Positions 1 to 13,200 of a DNA stretch of 64,000 nucleotides are shown here, piece by piece. Both the position numbers and the translations under genes were made by a program. Origin of the DNA: Gerris lacustris (taxonomy: Eukaryota; Arthropoda; Insecta; Hemiptera; Gerridae); assembly GCA_951217055.1 (NCBI GenBank), contig OX578276.1:16599430-16663429 (forward strand). Direction: 5' to 3'. The notes beneath the pieces were generated by a model. That model was not told the DNA's origin and searched no databases. It saw only the letters and a program-made list of their open reading frames with translations. Positions within the stretch are counted from its first letter, which is position 1, and every line of letters begins with the position of its first letter.

Positions 1-229
1 GTTATTCCATTTTTTTTTTTCGAGGTATCTGGACCAAATTCAGAACATATATTTGCCATCCTTCTGGCAAAAACGCTGGTATGGATTTTATCCTCTAATT
101 ATTTTTTAAAATGAAGGGAGAACGTCAATTTATCTCAATTAAAATATTATAAAAAGGTAAGTGTGTTTGTTTATTACTTTCTCATATAAAGAGAAAGTAT
201 TGTGATGGCGCGAAAATTTGATTTTGATG

Positions 230-620
230 GATTTACACGTTTTCCCTTGAGTCCAAAAAAGTGGTTTTTAAAAAATGTCTGTCTGCCTGTCTGTGCAGAC
301 GCCTGGAGTCTAAACTACTGGGCCGATTTTGACGAAATTTTGCATACATGTTCAGAAAAATCATATCCCGAGGTGAAATCTAGAAATGAATTTTAGCTCT
401 AATTTTGGGGGCGCTACCTCCCCAAAAACTCTGAAAAAACATGAAAAAATTATTTCTCGAAAACGGTTCCGACGAATTTGATTAAAAAATTCTAAAATGT
501 AGTCAATTTGAATACAAATCCAACGATATAAGCAGTTTTCCCGGGAAAAATCTAGTTCCTGAGAAATTAGCGTCCTCGTAGTGAGCCCGGGTTCGATTCC
601 CCGCCCAGAAGTTATTTATG
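230..620 (+). repeat. Dispersed repeat with SINE-like tRNA B box
   Basis: Contains GGTTCGATTCC at 590-600, a Pol III B-box match, preceded by a tRNA-like GAGAAATTAGCGTCCTCG. The upstream part, with GTCTGTCTGCCTGTCTG, resembles a shorter stretch at 36460-36520. Lies downstream of UBR4. The rest of 1-1090 is AT-rich with nothing I recognise. Confidence 0.45.
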
Positions 621-1089
621 ATAAATTTTGATGAAATGTTCAATAATATTCAAATGAACATTTGAAAACTAATAAATGGAAACACTGGGCTAAGTAATTA
701 TAAACTTGTATATGAGAAAGTTTGTCTGAGTTGTCTCGGACCGATTTTTATTTGTATACTGATGCTTATTTCCAAAACTACTGAACAGATTTGAATATTA
801 AATTTCATTAAAATATCTTTTGGTTGTTCAGGATTGTTAGATACTGTATTTTACACTCATGTGATTTGACCAGTGATAAGTCACAAGAAAGCCATGAGCC
901 ACATAAATTGACAGATGTTTTCTGAATCTTGAACATATTATGACAGTGTATAAAATTAAATCAAGTTCACTTTTGTAAAATTATTTTTGCCCTCTGGTCC
1001 GCAAATAAATTAAAAACACATGGTCTGCAAATGAAAAAGGTTTAAAACCGCTGAACTACACTTAATATAAAAAATAAACTAAATTAATT

Positions 1090-1273
1090 GGCACTTGTTT
1101 AGACTGTTATTCCCTTTATAAAAACAGTAGTGTGATATTCCTTTGTCCTAAAGTAAATTGGACTAAACATCCCTTTGTCTTAATAGTTATTTGAACAAAG
1201 GAATGTATAAATAATTATATACATTTATATTCTAAAAAAAAAACAAAGGGGAGTAACAATCTAAAGAAGTACC
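1090..1273. mobile_element. MITE, GGTACTTCTTTAG family, copy 1
   Basis: Ends are inverted repeats: GGCACTTGTTTAGACTG on the left, and the complement of GGTACTTCTTTAGATTG on the right. The interior shares CCTTTGTCCYAAAGT and GGACTAAACATCCC blocks with the copies at 4650, 20821 and 32537. No coding capacity. Confidence 0.7.
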
Positions 1274-1404
1274 AATAACACATTAAACTAAATTAATCTA
1301 GATTTTTTTTTTCTTTTGAATTATTTTTAGATTGATATTTAAAAATGAATTCATTAAAGGAATAAGGAAGGGGGGGAAAAGAAAACTAGAAGGAAACAAG
1401 CTAG

Positions 1405-1945
1405 CTAAACAATAAAATTCAACATTTATTAATTAGTAATTAAATATAGTTAGCCAGAATAAATTAAATAATTTTATACAATCCATAAGAAAATACAGAT
1501 GGCTGTATGTATATATAACTATATATAATATGTATGTATAAATTGTACTTCACACATTATAGGCTTATGAAAAAAAATAATAAGAATAATAATAAAGAAA
1601 TGATTCAAATAAAATTTCGAGTTAATTGCTTGATTATTATTTGGCGGCTTAAGTTTAAATTTCAAAACAGAAATAAAAAAAAAATTATAAAGAATAATTC
1701 AAATGAAAAAAATCGTCGTGTTCGGCTCTTTTTTTTTCGCCTTTCAAAAAAAGAAATAATAAAAGTTTTTTTTTTTGAAAATAAGGAACGGTTGGTTTTT
1801 TTCTTTTTTATCTCTTATAAAAAAAAGGTGCATAATTTGGTTAATTGTTAACATTTCTCCGGGTCGGGATATCCCTTAGTAATTGAACTTCACATTATCT
1901 CTTGATCTTGTATTCACAGCTCTCCAGTTTCTCTTCACATCTTCA
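1405..1945 (-). terminator. Candidate UBR4 3' UTR and poly(A) signal
   Basis: The first AATAAA on the minus strand after the stop is at 1430-1425, about 515 bases downstream. No closer canonical signal was seen. The interval is A/T-rich with homopolymer runs and no coding signature. The cleavage point is a guess. Confidence 0.35.
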
Positions 1946-2010
1946 TTATAAAAGTGAATCCAATAGCCGGTTCAAATAGTCTTCCGGATCTGGGATATCT
2001 TCTAGTAAAC
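1946..2010 (-). CDS. UBR4: UBR4 last exon in window (65 nt) with stop codon
   Basis: Encodes [20 protein letters not shown] then TAA at 1948-1946, matching the vertebrate end LLSEITDPESFLKDLLNSVP. The acceptor GGCAG lies 1883 bp from exon 48. The G|GT join makes Gly and completes DVVG-LLED. Too short for ORF tools, but phase, position and sequence all agree. Confidence 0.93.
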
Positions 2011-5000
2011 CTGCCGGACAACATATAACTAGTCAATCAAATGCTAACAAAAAGCAGCTACCTTCACAATCATTTTGGTTTAATAAAATGTATCTTTACC
2101 CAGTGGGTAAAATACAAGCTACACTCGTAACAGAGGATTGAAAATGTTGGTACTCTTATAGAAATGGGGCCCCCTTTTTGTGTAGGAAATATACAGGCGA
2201 GTTTATATCCCTTAGTCTAACTACCTATAAGGACGAAGGGATATTCAGTCCAATATGCTTTGGGACAAAGGAATATCACACTTTTATATAAAAAGTATGC
2301 ATTTGGGTGTCCCAAAGTATATTGGATTAAAAAAAATTGGGGCGGAGGGGGGGGGGGGCCCTTTTCTATAAAAGTGCCAAAATGTCAAGAAAATCAACCA
2401 TGAACCAAAGCTGTATTGACATTGGACTAGGAAAAATTGTGTTTACAACCCTGATTGAGTTTTCATAAGGTTTAAAATTCTACGTAAAAACTTAGCTATA
2501 ATATCACTAGAGTACACAATCATGAAGTTCATATTAAAAACTCTGACGTAAAACTGCTGGTAAAGATACACCATAGTCTAAATCGTCGTTGTCTAAATTA
2601 AATGAAGTACATTAATTAAGTCTGGTGTGTTAAGCTAGAGCAATTCTGTTTGTTTTGATATAAAAACACATTTCTTAATAAGTAAGTCTCCACTTATATT
2701 GTAAAATATCAATTTATAATATAAAGAAATAAAATCAGTACAGCTTTTAGGGACATCATTTGTAGATTTTTATAATGTGCATTATACTATAGCAAGTGCT
2801 ATTTTTTTTTATTTTATTATTATTTTTTTTTTTCTGTTTATTGGTTCATAAGTGTGGGGGTGGTTAATGATTAATAAATATTCCTTTGGTCGCTGGTTCA
2901 ATTTAAAGGTATATGGTGTATTTAAAAGGTACATGTAATGGTAGTGGTACAAAAGTGAGTATATGCCTAAATGATAGCTAAAACATAACTGCTTGTAAAG
3001 GTCAAGAGGGCTAGGCTGGGAGAAGGGAGATGTACCCTTCTCCCCACCATCCCTACTTACTACCACATGGTACTAACTACTTCTATATACATATAATATA
3101 TATACATAAAGATATATTAACATCCTAACAATAGACTTTTAAAACACTTTTATTACATCAGGTTATAAAACCTCACTCCAAAAAAAAGTTAATCTTCTCC
3201 CTCATTCTGTTCTTGTCATTATATTATTAATTACCATTTTTTTTAACAAGGTCTTTTCCCCTACTTTTATAAAATTGGTTTGAAGTTGGTCTTAAATAGT
3301 TCTTTACTAGAAAAATTGTTTATCTGTCCTAACATAATCTTAACCCTTTAACGGGTAAAAAAATTCACCATGTTCTAAAAGCTAAGTGGTCCACCATAGG
3401 AACCAACTTCCCAATTAATTTTATTATTTAATTTTAACTAAGTGAATTGAATTAATTACTTGGGTCATTTTTGGAGGGACCACCAAGCGTTTAAGGGTTG
3501 AAAAGCTCAACTCAAAAATTATGTATCTGTCCTCACATAATTATAATGTTATGATAAGTTTCAACCGATAAAATTTGATCAGAACATCAAAAAGAAGGAC
3601 ACTACTTGTCTTCTAAGGTATAATCAATATTTAAAAATGGAGACAAACCACTATATTTAGTGTATGTGTACCAACATACTTGAGTGTGTAGTAGGAGAGT
3701 ACAATAAATACTATCATACATACGTACGCCTCATGATTTATGGTTAACACTGTTCTTTAACTATTTGTCAATTTCTATTAATGGAATAGAAGCATGTTTT
3801 GGTTAAACTTAAATTACCCATGCAAAATTGCTTTTACTTATATTCAAAAGGAGAAAAAAAGTTTTATATAAAACTAAAAAAACAACAACTTACCAACAAC
3901 ATCACAGAATTCTGGGAAAGATGTACAGGGAAGGAGTTCGTCTGTAAAGAAAGCCATAACCTTCTCCGAGGCTTTCATCAGAGCTTCATCATTGTGCCTT
4001 ATATAATCAGCTAAATTTACTGGCCATTGATCATCGCTGCTAAATGGTACTCGCTGAAACACAATATTTTAAAATGTAAGCACTTCCAACAAGTAAATAA
4101 ATGTAGATAAAAAATAATAAGGCACTAAAAATGTATTGTATCTTTTTTAGATTGATAAAAATAAAATGAGCATTAATACAAAATGAATTTTACCTTGAAG
4201 AAGTGCTTGTAAATAGCGTCTATGAGGCCAAAGAAAATAAGTGAAGGTTTGATATGAGCGTACTGGTGGGGTGGTTTGGTGGAGTTAGGAGGGGGAAGCC
4301 TCGAAGGGAACCAAGCTCGAAGCTGTGCCGTCGCAAGCAGCTTAGCAAGGTGGTTCTTCCTCGATGTGGCGAGCCATTTCACTCCGGGCTCTAGAAGCAC
4401 TGAGAAGGTCGCCCAGTAGTGGGCACCCTCCGCTTCGTATGCCCACTCGAAACCCTCGCTTTCTAGGAACATCTGAAGGGACTTAACTTCTCTAGCATAA
4501 CACCTTGTTCTGAAAATAAAACCGAAATAAATAATATGATAAATCACTTAAGATCTGAGATGGAGGGCTTAAGAAATCATTTGTGGCCACAATTCCCCAC
4601 TTATGAAATGTGTATCAAACTGAACTACTGCAGGCAACACTATAAAAATGCGAAACTTCTTTAGATTGTTACTCCCCTATTTTTTTTTAGACAATGAATG
4701 CGAATGACTAAATAACTATTAAGACAAAGGGATGTTTAGTCCAATATACTTTGGGGCAAAGGAATATCAAACTTCTGTTTTTATAAGGGGAGTAACAATC
4801 TGAAGAAATGCCAAAAATGCTTGAGAAGCCACCTTTTAAAGCCTCATTAACAAAATTTCCGATTGTGGATAGAGCTATGAGCTAAACCTAGACCCTTTAA
4901 CATCCACTATACACTCTTAGTATTAAGACCGCTTGACCCAACTTTCAACAGCATTGGAACTGAAATCCATTTTGACTAACAGCACAGAATAGTCCAGGAG

Positions 5001-7214
5001 ATAGCGTGCAAAAAAAGTGTCCGACTAACATCAAGCTAGAATTTTGTGTATAAGTAAATCATTAGGTGCCTTTTAAGAATATGTGGTCGGCTAAGTTCGT
5101 CTGCGGAACATAGCTTGGCATAGGCATTTGAAAAAAAACAAAAAAACTGGTGGAGAGCGGCCATGTCCCGCCCTTTTTGGTGGACAATGTGATTTTCATG
5201 ATCCTGAGTACGAAATTAGTAAGTAGACCATAAATCAAGTTGATGGTAGAGGGTCACTTAATAGGTGACCTCTTTGATTTGGAGTAATATTTGACTAACT
5301 AACCTATGAAATGCTTTCAAAAAAGCCTTAGGGCATCCACTACTATCTGCCTATGAACTGTGCCTATACCTGTTTAGCTGATAATACTGTTTGATAATTA
5401 CACTCAGTAGATAGTGATATTTGTAACTTACGTGTTGATAACATAGAGAGCCATGTGTATAAGATATGGTATGATGTGCATGTTAGACTGAGGACCTCCT
5501 CCACCCGAGTCTTCATGGAAACTCTTTTCTTGAGCAAATCTTAACAGCAACAGTTTCAAGTCGTGAACTGTTAGCGAGTACGTAATATCCCTGCAAACAA
5601 ACAAACAAATGACTAATGTTAATAAAACTATATAAATAATACTTTAAATCAAATATAATTATCTCTAACTACGGGAGACATACAGAGAAAAATTGACCCC
5701 CGCACCAGGACTCGAACCACGGGTCCTATTAATCCGTTACAGGTGCTCTTGCCAACTGAGCTATACGGGAGAATGATTTTTCTCTGTTGTTACCCATACA
5801 AATTCCCCGAATCCAAGCTTTCAATCTTATTCTACAAATCTAGAGAGCCAAATATTCACAGCAATAGAACTAGACTGAGAATTAACGCTTATAATGATAA
5901 AGTACTCAATTAGTATCTGTACCTAGAACAATCTATTAGAAATTCAAATTTTTAAGTTTTTGGTAGTTTTCACACTACAGAAAGATTAAATTTTACTTTA
6001 AATCAAATATAATTATCTATAACTACGGGAGACATAGAAAGAAAAATAGAAGAGAAAGAAAATAGAAAGAGAAATACAAAGAAAAATAGACCCCAGCACC
6101 GGGACTCGAACCACGGGTCCTCCTATTAATCCGTTGCAGGTGCTTTTTTTCTCTGTATATCTCCCGTAGTTATAGATAATTATATTTGATTTAAAGTAAA
6201 ATTTAATCTTTCCATTATGAAAACTACCAAAAATTTGAATATATAAATAATGTACAATAAATATTAATAATTACTGTAGAATTTAAAAAAAAGACACACT
6301 TTTATAGTTTTGCTCAATTAACTTTGCTCAATTTTTATAGTTAATCAATTAACTAATGACTGAATATTGCATTTCAGTTTTCTAGTTTTCCGGAAGTGAG
6401 TCCAATTTAGGTTACGAGATTTGAAGGCAAACAAAAAAATAAGAAAAGTTACATCAAAATGTAAACTTTAGTTTATTATAGTGGTTAATCACTATTGACA
6501 GTATGGTAAATATTCTATAACCTCTCACCCCTAGAACTTCCTCTATACCCTACTAGGAGTAAGAGAGGGAGGGGATGAGCCCCTTAGACACAACAATATG
6601 AATCTTAGCAGTAAATTAACGCTTTGATTAGAACCCCCCTAAATCAATAATAGTGACCAATTGAAGGGGTCAAAACAAAGTTTGTATTAAAGAATTTGCC
6701 GATGTAGTTTGGAAATATAAGATTGAGTTCAGCAAAATTCTCCTAAACAATTTATAGTTTTAACAAAACTGTCATTAACTCATTAACACTCTCAATTAAT
6801 TTTCTCTAAGATTATTCCTCAAAACACTTGTTCCACGCATTTCTCCCTTGACTAAACCCAATAGATCAATGAACTAAAGAGGCTTAAGTGCTTTGTAGGA
6901 GTTCGAGAGGCTTAAGATTTTTTTAAGGAGTTAAGAATTTAAACATTAAGTGCTTCATACATACCTATGTCCAGTTGCTTCTTGTAGATAGGTGTTATGC
7001 CTGGCTAGACAGGAGGCGAAGGCAGATTCAGGCACCTGAGGACCCCACAGTGGAAGCAAACCATTACACTTGGTGTTGGAGTTCTGCAGACTGGCACTCT
7101 CCCATTCGTCTCTTACCCGCGCCAATCTAAACAAAATCACAAATGGTTCACAGTCAATGTAACAATAGAATAGTATATCTATTGCTTAGACTTATAAAAT
7201 AAGTATAAAATCGT

Positions 7215-7260
<46 letters not shown>

Positions 7261-10200
7261 AATACTTAAACATAGTTCAGCACAAAACAAATAATATTCT
7301 TCTATTTTGTAAAAAGGATTTTCGATTAAGAGTGCTTTTATATGTTTGTCAAATTTTTCATCTTCCAGTATTTTTGATACATTTAGGCAGAGCATTGAAA
7401 ATTTTTATACCCATGTTGGAGAATCCTGTTTCAGATCTGCTAAGTCTATTCTGGTAAGTATTAATATTTTCTTTTTTCCTGGTGTCATGTTCATGTATAT
7501 CTAATCTTTTTAATAAATGTTCTCTTTTTACGTGTTTTAGGCTATGGTAAATGAAAATATTTACCATAGTAAGCAGTTTTAATTTTTTAAAAAGAGGTTT
7601 GCATTTAGTTTTCCTTGGTACTCCTGATATTATTCTCACAACACATTTCTGTTTTATAAGTATATTTTCTGGTAGTCTGTGTCCCCACAATATAATTCCA
7701 TATTGGAGCCTGCTTTCGAATAAAGCGTGATAAGTGAACTTTAGACAGCCATCTGGTAGATAATTTTTTAACACCTTGAATAAATATATTAAGCTAGATA
7801 ATTTTTTTTCTAGTTGTTCTAGATGGGGTTCCCAAGATAGCTTGGAATCAAGAGTAAAACCTAAAAACTCTACTGTACTAACTTCTTTTTCTTTTAGTGA
7901 AAAGATGATTTTTGAGTTTTATTATTATTCAAAACAAAACCATTTGCATCAAACGAGTTGAGAGCTCTTTTAGCTTGTAGATCAGCTGTTTCACAGACTC
8001 TTTGTTTATTTTTTCCTTTGTTTATTAGATTTTTGTCGTCCGCAAATACAATACAATCGCTTTCAACCTCATCAACTATGTTGTGTTGTAGGTACTGAAT
8101 AGAATCATTACTGTCGACCAGGTACAGGGTTCCGGCTAAGTGGGACCCTTGAGGTACTCCAATGTTTAAAAACAGGTAAGTAGATGAATGAATTTAATAT
8201 TATTACTAGTTGTTTCTTGTTTCCTATCATTTAAATAGCTTTTTCAATTCCATATCTCTCTTCATATTATTCTCTCTTACACAATAAAAGTAAAACAAAT
8301 GAGATTAGAAGTATATAATACCTGACAGCAGACATGTGACAGTCGACATGGACTATGTTAAAGTGGGTGACGGTGGAGTATCCGATGATCTTGAAGCGTT
8401 TGTTGTTATCCGTAGTGTCTACATTACATCTCTTGGTGAATGTATAGACAGCGAGTACCTTAGTAGGCTGGTACTTGTAACCTTCCCGACAGATGACACA
8501 CACCAACCCAGTCTCTTCACCCAGCTCTTCCATCTGATTCATTATTACACTTTCCATCCTCAACTGAAAACAAAAAAATTACATTATTTTTTAAGTTGTT
8601 AGATTTATTACAGACTTAAAATGTATTTATTACTGGAGAAAAATTGAATAAATGTGTTCAGGAATAGACACCAAAACTTTCTTTTTTTAAATTAACAATA
8701 AAAAGAGGTTCTTATAAATTAAACTGTTCCTTTTTAATAATAACATTAATGGTCATACTTATAATTTTAGTTGTACTTAATTAAACAAATATAGTAAAAA
8801 TGACTCAATATGTACAAGAAAGGGCTTATTACCTGTCCCTTATCATTAGCTTTGATTCCAAGAGCTCCGAGCTGTTTCTCCCTCATGGCCATAGCAAGAC
8901 GTTTCTTCTCCGCCCTCGTCTGTTTCCTAACCTCGTCTATTCGACTAGCTGCTGCTTCATTAGTACAAAGAGCTTCCAGCAGGTTCTCTGCTAGTGACCC
9001 TACATGCTCGTCTGATGATACACCTTCCAAACGATGAATAATACTGATACAGTCTAAACTCACAGCGTCCTGAAATAAATAACAAACAATAGCGAGTTAA
9101 TTCAACTTTATTAATATTCAATTTTCTTTAAAATCATCATATCATCAGGAATCTGCCTGTAGTACATCTGTCTGAAACAAGTCTCACCTCTCTGGTGTTT
9201 GAACCAGATTAATAGTTGATTTGACCTAAGTTTCAGTTAAGTTATTTGTAACAAACAACTCGGCTAGGTCAGTCCCCAACAATACAATATCAATGACAGA
9301 AACCATTCAACTCAATATTAAAAGAGATAAACAAACCTGTGTGGCTTTATGATGACTAGCGATGCCTGCTAAGAATCTCAGGATATATTTCAGCGAAGGC
9401 TTCGATATGAACTCCTTCCATTCCTCTGTGTCTGTGTGCATCAATATTGATTTCACACTAGGTGCCCTTGTCTGCAACACAACAATAAATAATAAAATTC
9501 AAAATAAAGCAGAGCACTCCGTCAAACAGATAACCAATATGATGTAACATATATTTCATGTGTAGTGGTATTTATGAATAAAACCATAGTGTATGCAGTC
9601 TGAATTTATTTAATAGTAGATGACTACAAATTTAATGTTTTTTAAAGTTAACAACATGGTCACTTAAGTATCAAATTTTGAGTTTCAGTTATTATTAAAT
9701 ATCTTGTTTTAACACATTGGCATATTATATGTATGTATATTTTGTATAACTTTGTTTATTTAAACTTAATTATAATATAATAATCTGGGTATTTGAAATA
9801 CATTTTTATTATATTTTATATTAATAATTCCCCTCCCGATGAAACACTAGTAATGTAATGACACAGTTTGCAGTTAACCCTACATAATTAATCAAAAGTT
9901 AAATAGTTACCGTAATATATTGTAGTGATTGTTCTACGATGCCTAAAGTTAGTATGTAGTCCTTCAGCGTGTTTCCTAGGGCTGAGCAATCTATACCAGT
10001 CGTTAAGTGACAGAAGAACTCCAACTAAAAACAAGAGAATACATAATATTAACACATTTCATTTAAAATAGAAGTTGAAAAAGTCAAGAGGGTCTCAAAA
10101 CAATTAAAGCTTTGTTGGTTTGGCCATGCAAACCAACGATATGACAAAGAACCCAACCCAGAAGGATATAACAAAGAAGATATCTAACAGTAGCATGAAG

Positions 10201-13200
10201 ACCAAGAAGGCCCAAATGCAAGAGGGAAGAAAATATGGACAATCTTAAAAATAAAAAGGTTTGAAAGAAAGAGGAAAGAAGACGGACTTAATACATAAGT
10301 GGCAGGCTCTCTGCAACCTACCTACATCCTTGAATGTAAGGCTGCACTGCAGGGTGCAAGATGGAAGAGGGTGTTATGTTGATTGTAGTGGTTGGGTGTT
10401 CGCAGTGTGTCTGCAGAATACTAAACTTCTACACAGAATTGTTCCGCAACAAAAAGGCCTAGCTGCCTGAAGGTATTGACAAACTTGACTGATCTGCTCT
10501 AACAATATATGTTTACCTTTTAGATGGTCTATTCTTGTTTATCAAGTGAGGCAAACCCTTTTAGGAGGAAGAATGCACTGTGTGCTGGTTCCGTCTACAT
10601 AAACGTGAAAATATTGCCTCCATGGCCACCCACTTGGTGTACCCACCCTCAAAAAATTATTGTGTATAAAACTAATATCTAATATTCATTTTTTTTTTTT
10701 CAACAATAAAATGATGTATTTTCTATCCAAAAAGCGAAGGATTTTACTATTTCTGTTGAGTTATATTCAAGTATGTTCAATTAGGATAATTTCCAAATAT
10801 CTCTACTTTGTCCTAGATAAGCATTCAAAGTCCCCAAACTGAAAAGGCAAACTGAAGCCAAAACAGAAATGGGGCAAACGTGACATTGACAGTATGCTCT
10901 ATGAATACAGTAGAGTCTCACTAATCCAGATTTGATAGGTCCGGGCACTGTCTGGATCACTGAAAGTCCGGATTAAACGGAATCAGTTTTAAAATGTCTG
11001 TAAACAAGTTTTAGCTGGGTAAAACTATTAAAATCAAAGTTTATATTGAGTGTTTAGTCTCAACGTAGGTCCACTCTGTAAACCAACAAATTGATTTTGG
11101 ATAAAAACTTACCATTTTATTGATATAAATTCAAAGTTTATTAATTATACATTATTAGAAAATTATTTAGTCAATCTGGATTTACCGGATGTCCGGATTA
11201 GCAGGGTACGGATTAATGAGACTCTACTGTATATCAAACATGTTTAGCCTTTTAGTGTCCTTTTTGTCAAGAACCATTAGATGACATTTGCCGTGTGAAG
11301 GTATTTTTTAGAGTAAAAATTAATTATATAATTGTTATATTATGAAAATAATAAAGATTTAAATGTAAATAAGTAAAATAAAAAAGGGATATTTACAATT
11401 ACCCTTTGTTCGTCCTCAGGAGCATGCTGGGTGTCGAACTTGGTGAAATCAAGCGCTGGCTTGAAGTGGTCCATAAGGACGGCCATCTTGCGGTGGTTGG
11501 CATAGGTCAAGGCTGCCAAGACACGTGTCATGTTACGTAGGATGGCCGGAGAAGAGCGCACCGATGTCGAACTGGAAGCCAACTCTAGCAGAGACTTGAC
11601 TTGCTCAGGTCCTCCTAGAGAGCGGCTGAACACAGTGTAGTCATCTGTCGTTTTGGAAGTTGCAGCAGTCATTATGGTCTCAGTAATCTAAAACAATCAA
11701 ATAAAATAAATTAAGAATAACAAAAACAAAATCAATAAATAATAAAATACTTCATAATAATAAAAAAATAGACTACCAGTTGGTGTGGCACATAGCTTCC
11801 TTGCATCCTATCATGTACGTTATTGATTTTATACTTTTATAATCCATTATTGTTAAATTTGTCTAATTGTTTCCCTCGTTTTTTAAATCTGTCAAAATTG
11901 TTTGGATTTTTTACATAAATTAAAGTATCAATTTAGCAAAAGTTAAAGAGCGCAGACGGTTTAAATTAATCTAGGTCTATCTGCGGACTACTTTCAATAA
12001 TCTATAAAAGTTTCATACAAATCAGATAAGTACTTTTGAAGCTAAAGATGTAAGTAAATAAATGTATGTTTGTGCACATGTGGAAGAGAAACAAATTAGG
12101 GCAGAAGGATGAAACTTATATGGGACTAACAATGAGCTAATTATGACCTAAAATCCAAATTTCATTAAAATCGGACGTGTAGTTTTTAAGACATGTTGAC
12201 AGACACGGAACCAAAAAAGTTCCCTGATATTTGAAAAAGATTTCTGTCTTGGAATTTTTGGAATCAGAGACCTAAAACTTTTTCATTCTTTAGAACGATC
12301 ACATAGCTTCCTTTACCATCAGTAAGCTCGGAGGCAAAAAAAATAATTGCAAATAATTTGTCAATCATAGCTTCATGTATTGTGGGTTTTGCTATTAGGA
12401 AATAAAATGTGTAACATTCACCACAGCCAGTTTATAAAAGGTAAAGCAATCAATAAAATATTGCTTAGTTTCTATTCATCCTAGAATAAAACTAAAATTT
12501 ACCAGATGTAAAATAATGTTTGGTGTAGTAACCAAACACGTAAAATAATTACGTTTATTCTAGAAAATGGAGTAACTTATTAGTTTTCTTAATTCAAAAT
12601 TGTTCCCCTGCTGTCTTACTAATTTCTTACAAGGATCCAACAGGTTGTTATATTTTTAATCCATTGTTATAGCTAAGGAGTAACAATAAAATAAAGCTGA
12701 AGTTAAAGTTAAACCTCCAAAATATATGGTCTAAATCTACATTTTAACATTTAATAAATGAGATATGGAGAATAGCATTTTTTATTTTTAAAACAAATTT
12801 AATCTGTCTAAATCAATTTGAAGAATACAGCTTTGAGTTTATCTTATACTAGGTCAAAGAGGTCAGTGACACATAGGAGGCATACCCAGCAAATCGATCA
12901 GTTAAACTGAGACCAAGTAAGAGGGATTTTACTGTAGTAACTTTTCTTATACTAACTAACTTTATCTTAAGTTATAGGTTCTAATCCTGAGTTTTTGATG
13001 TTGTTATTTAAAATAAATCATCATTATCATGAAAAGCAGGTAACTCTAATAACTTAAATAATATGAAATCATAAATGTGTTATTAAAAAAAAAATTGTTA
13101 AAAGGTTACCTGAAGTATTTGCTCTGTGAGATGTTTGTTTGCTGAATCGGGTAGACACAGTTGCAGAGTGTTTAGAAGGACGGATACTGCGCCCATGTCT

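Noticed and set aside
1534..1851. Plus-strand ORF rich in Lys, Asn, Phe and Ile
   Set aside because: Produced by A and T homopolymers in the UBR4 3' flank; composition is not protein-like.
5697..5771. Functional tRNA gene
   Set aside because: Anticodon loop has nine bases and the T stem is mispaired; the sequence is embedded in a repeated element.
7192..7395. Minus-strand ORF with a long Phe run
   Set aside because: The Phe run is the 43-base homopolymer; only its start belongs to the retroelement remnant.
8336..8602. Plus-strand ORF of 88 codons
   Set aside because: Antisense to UBR4 exon 44; no independent coding signature.
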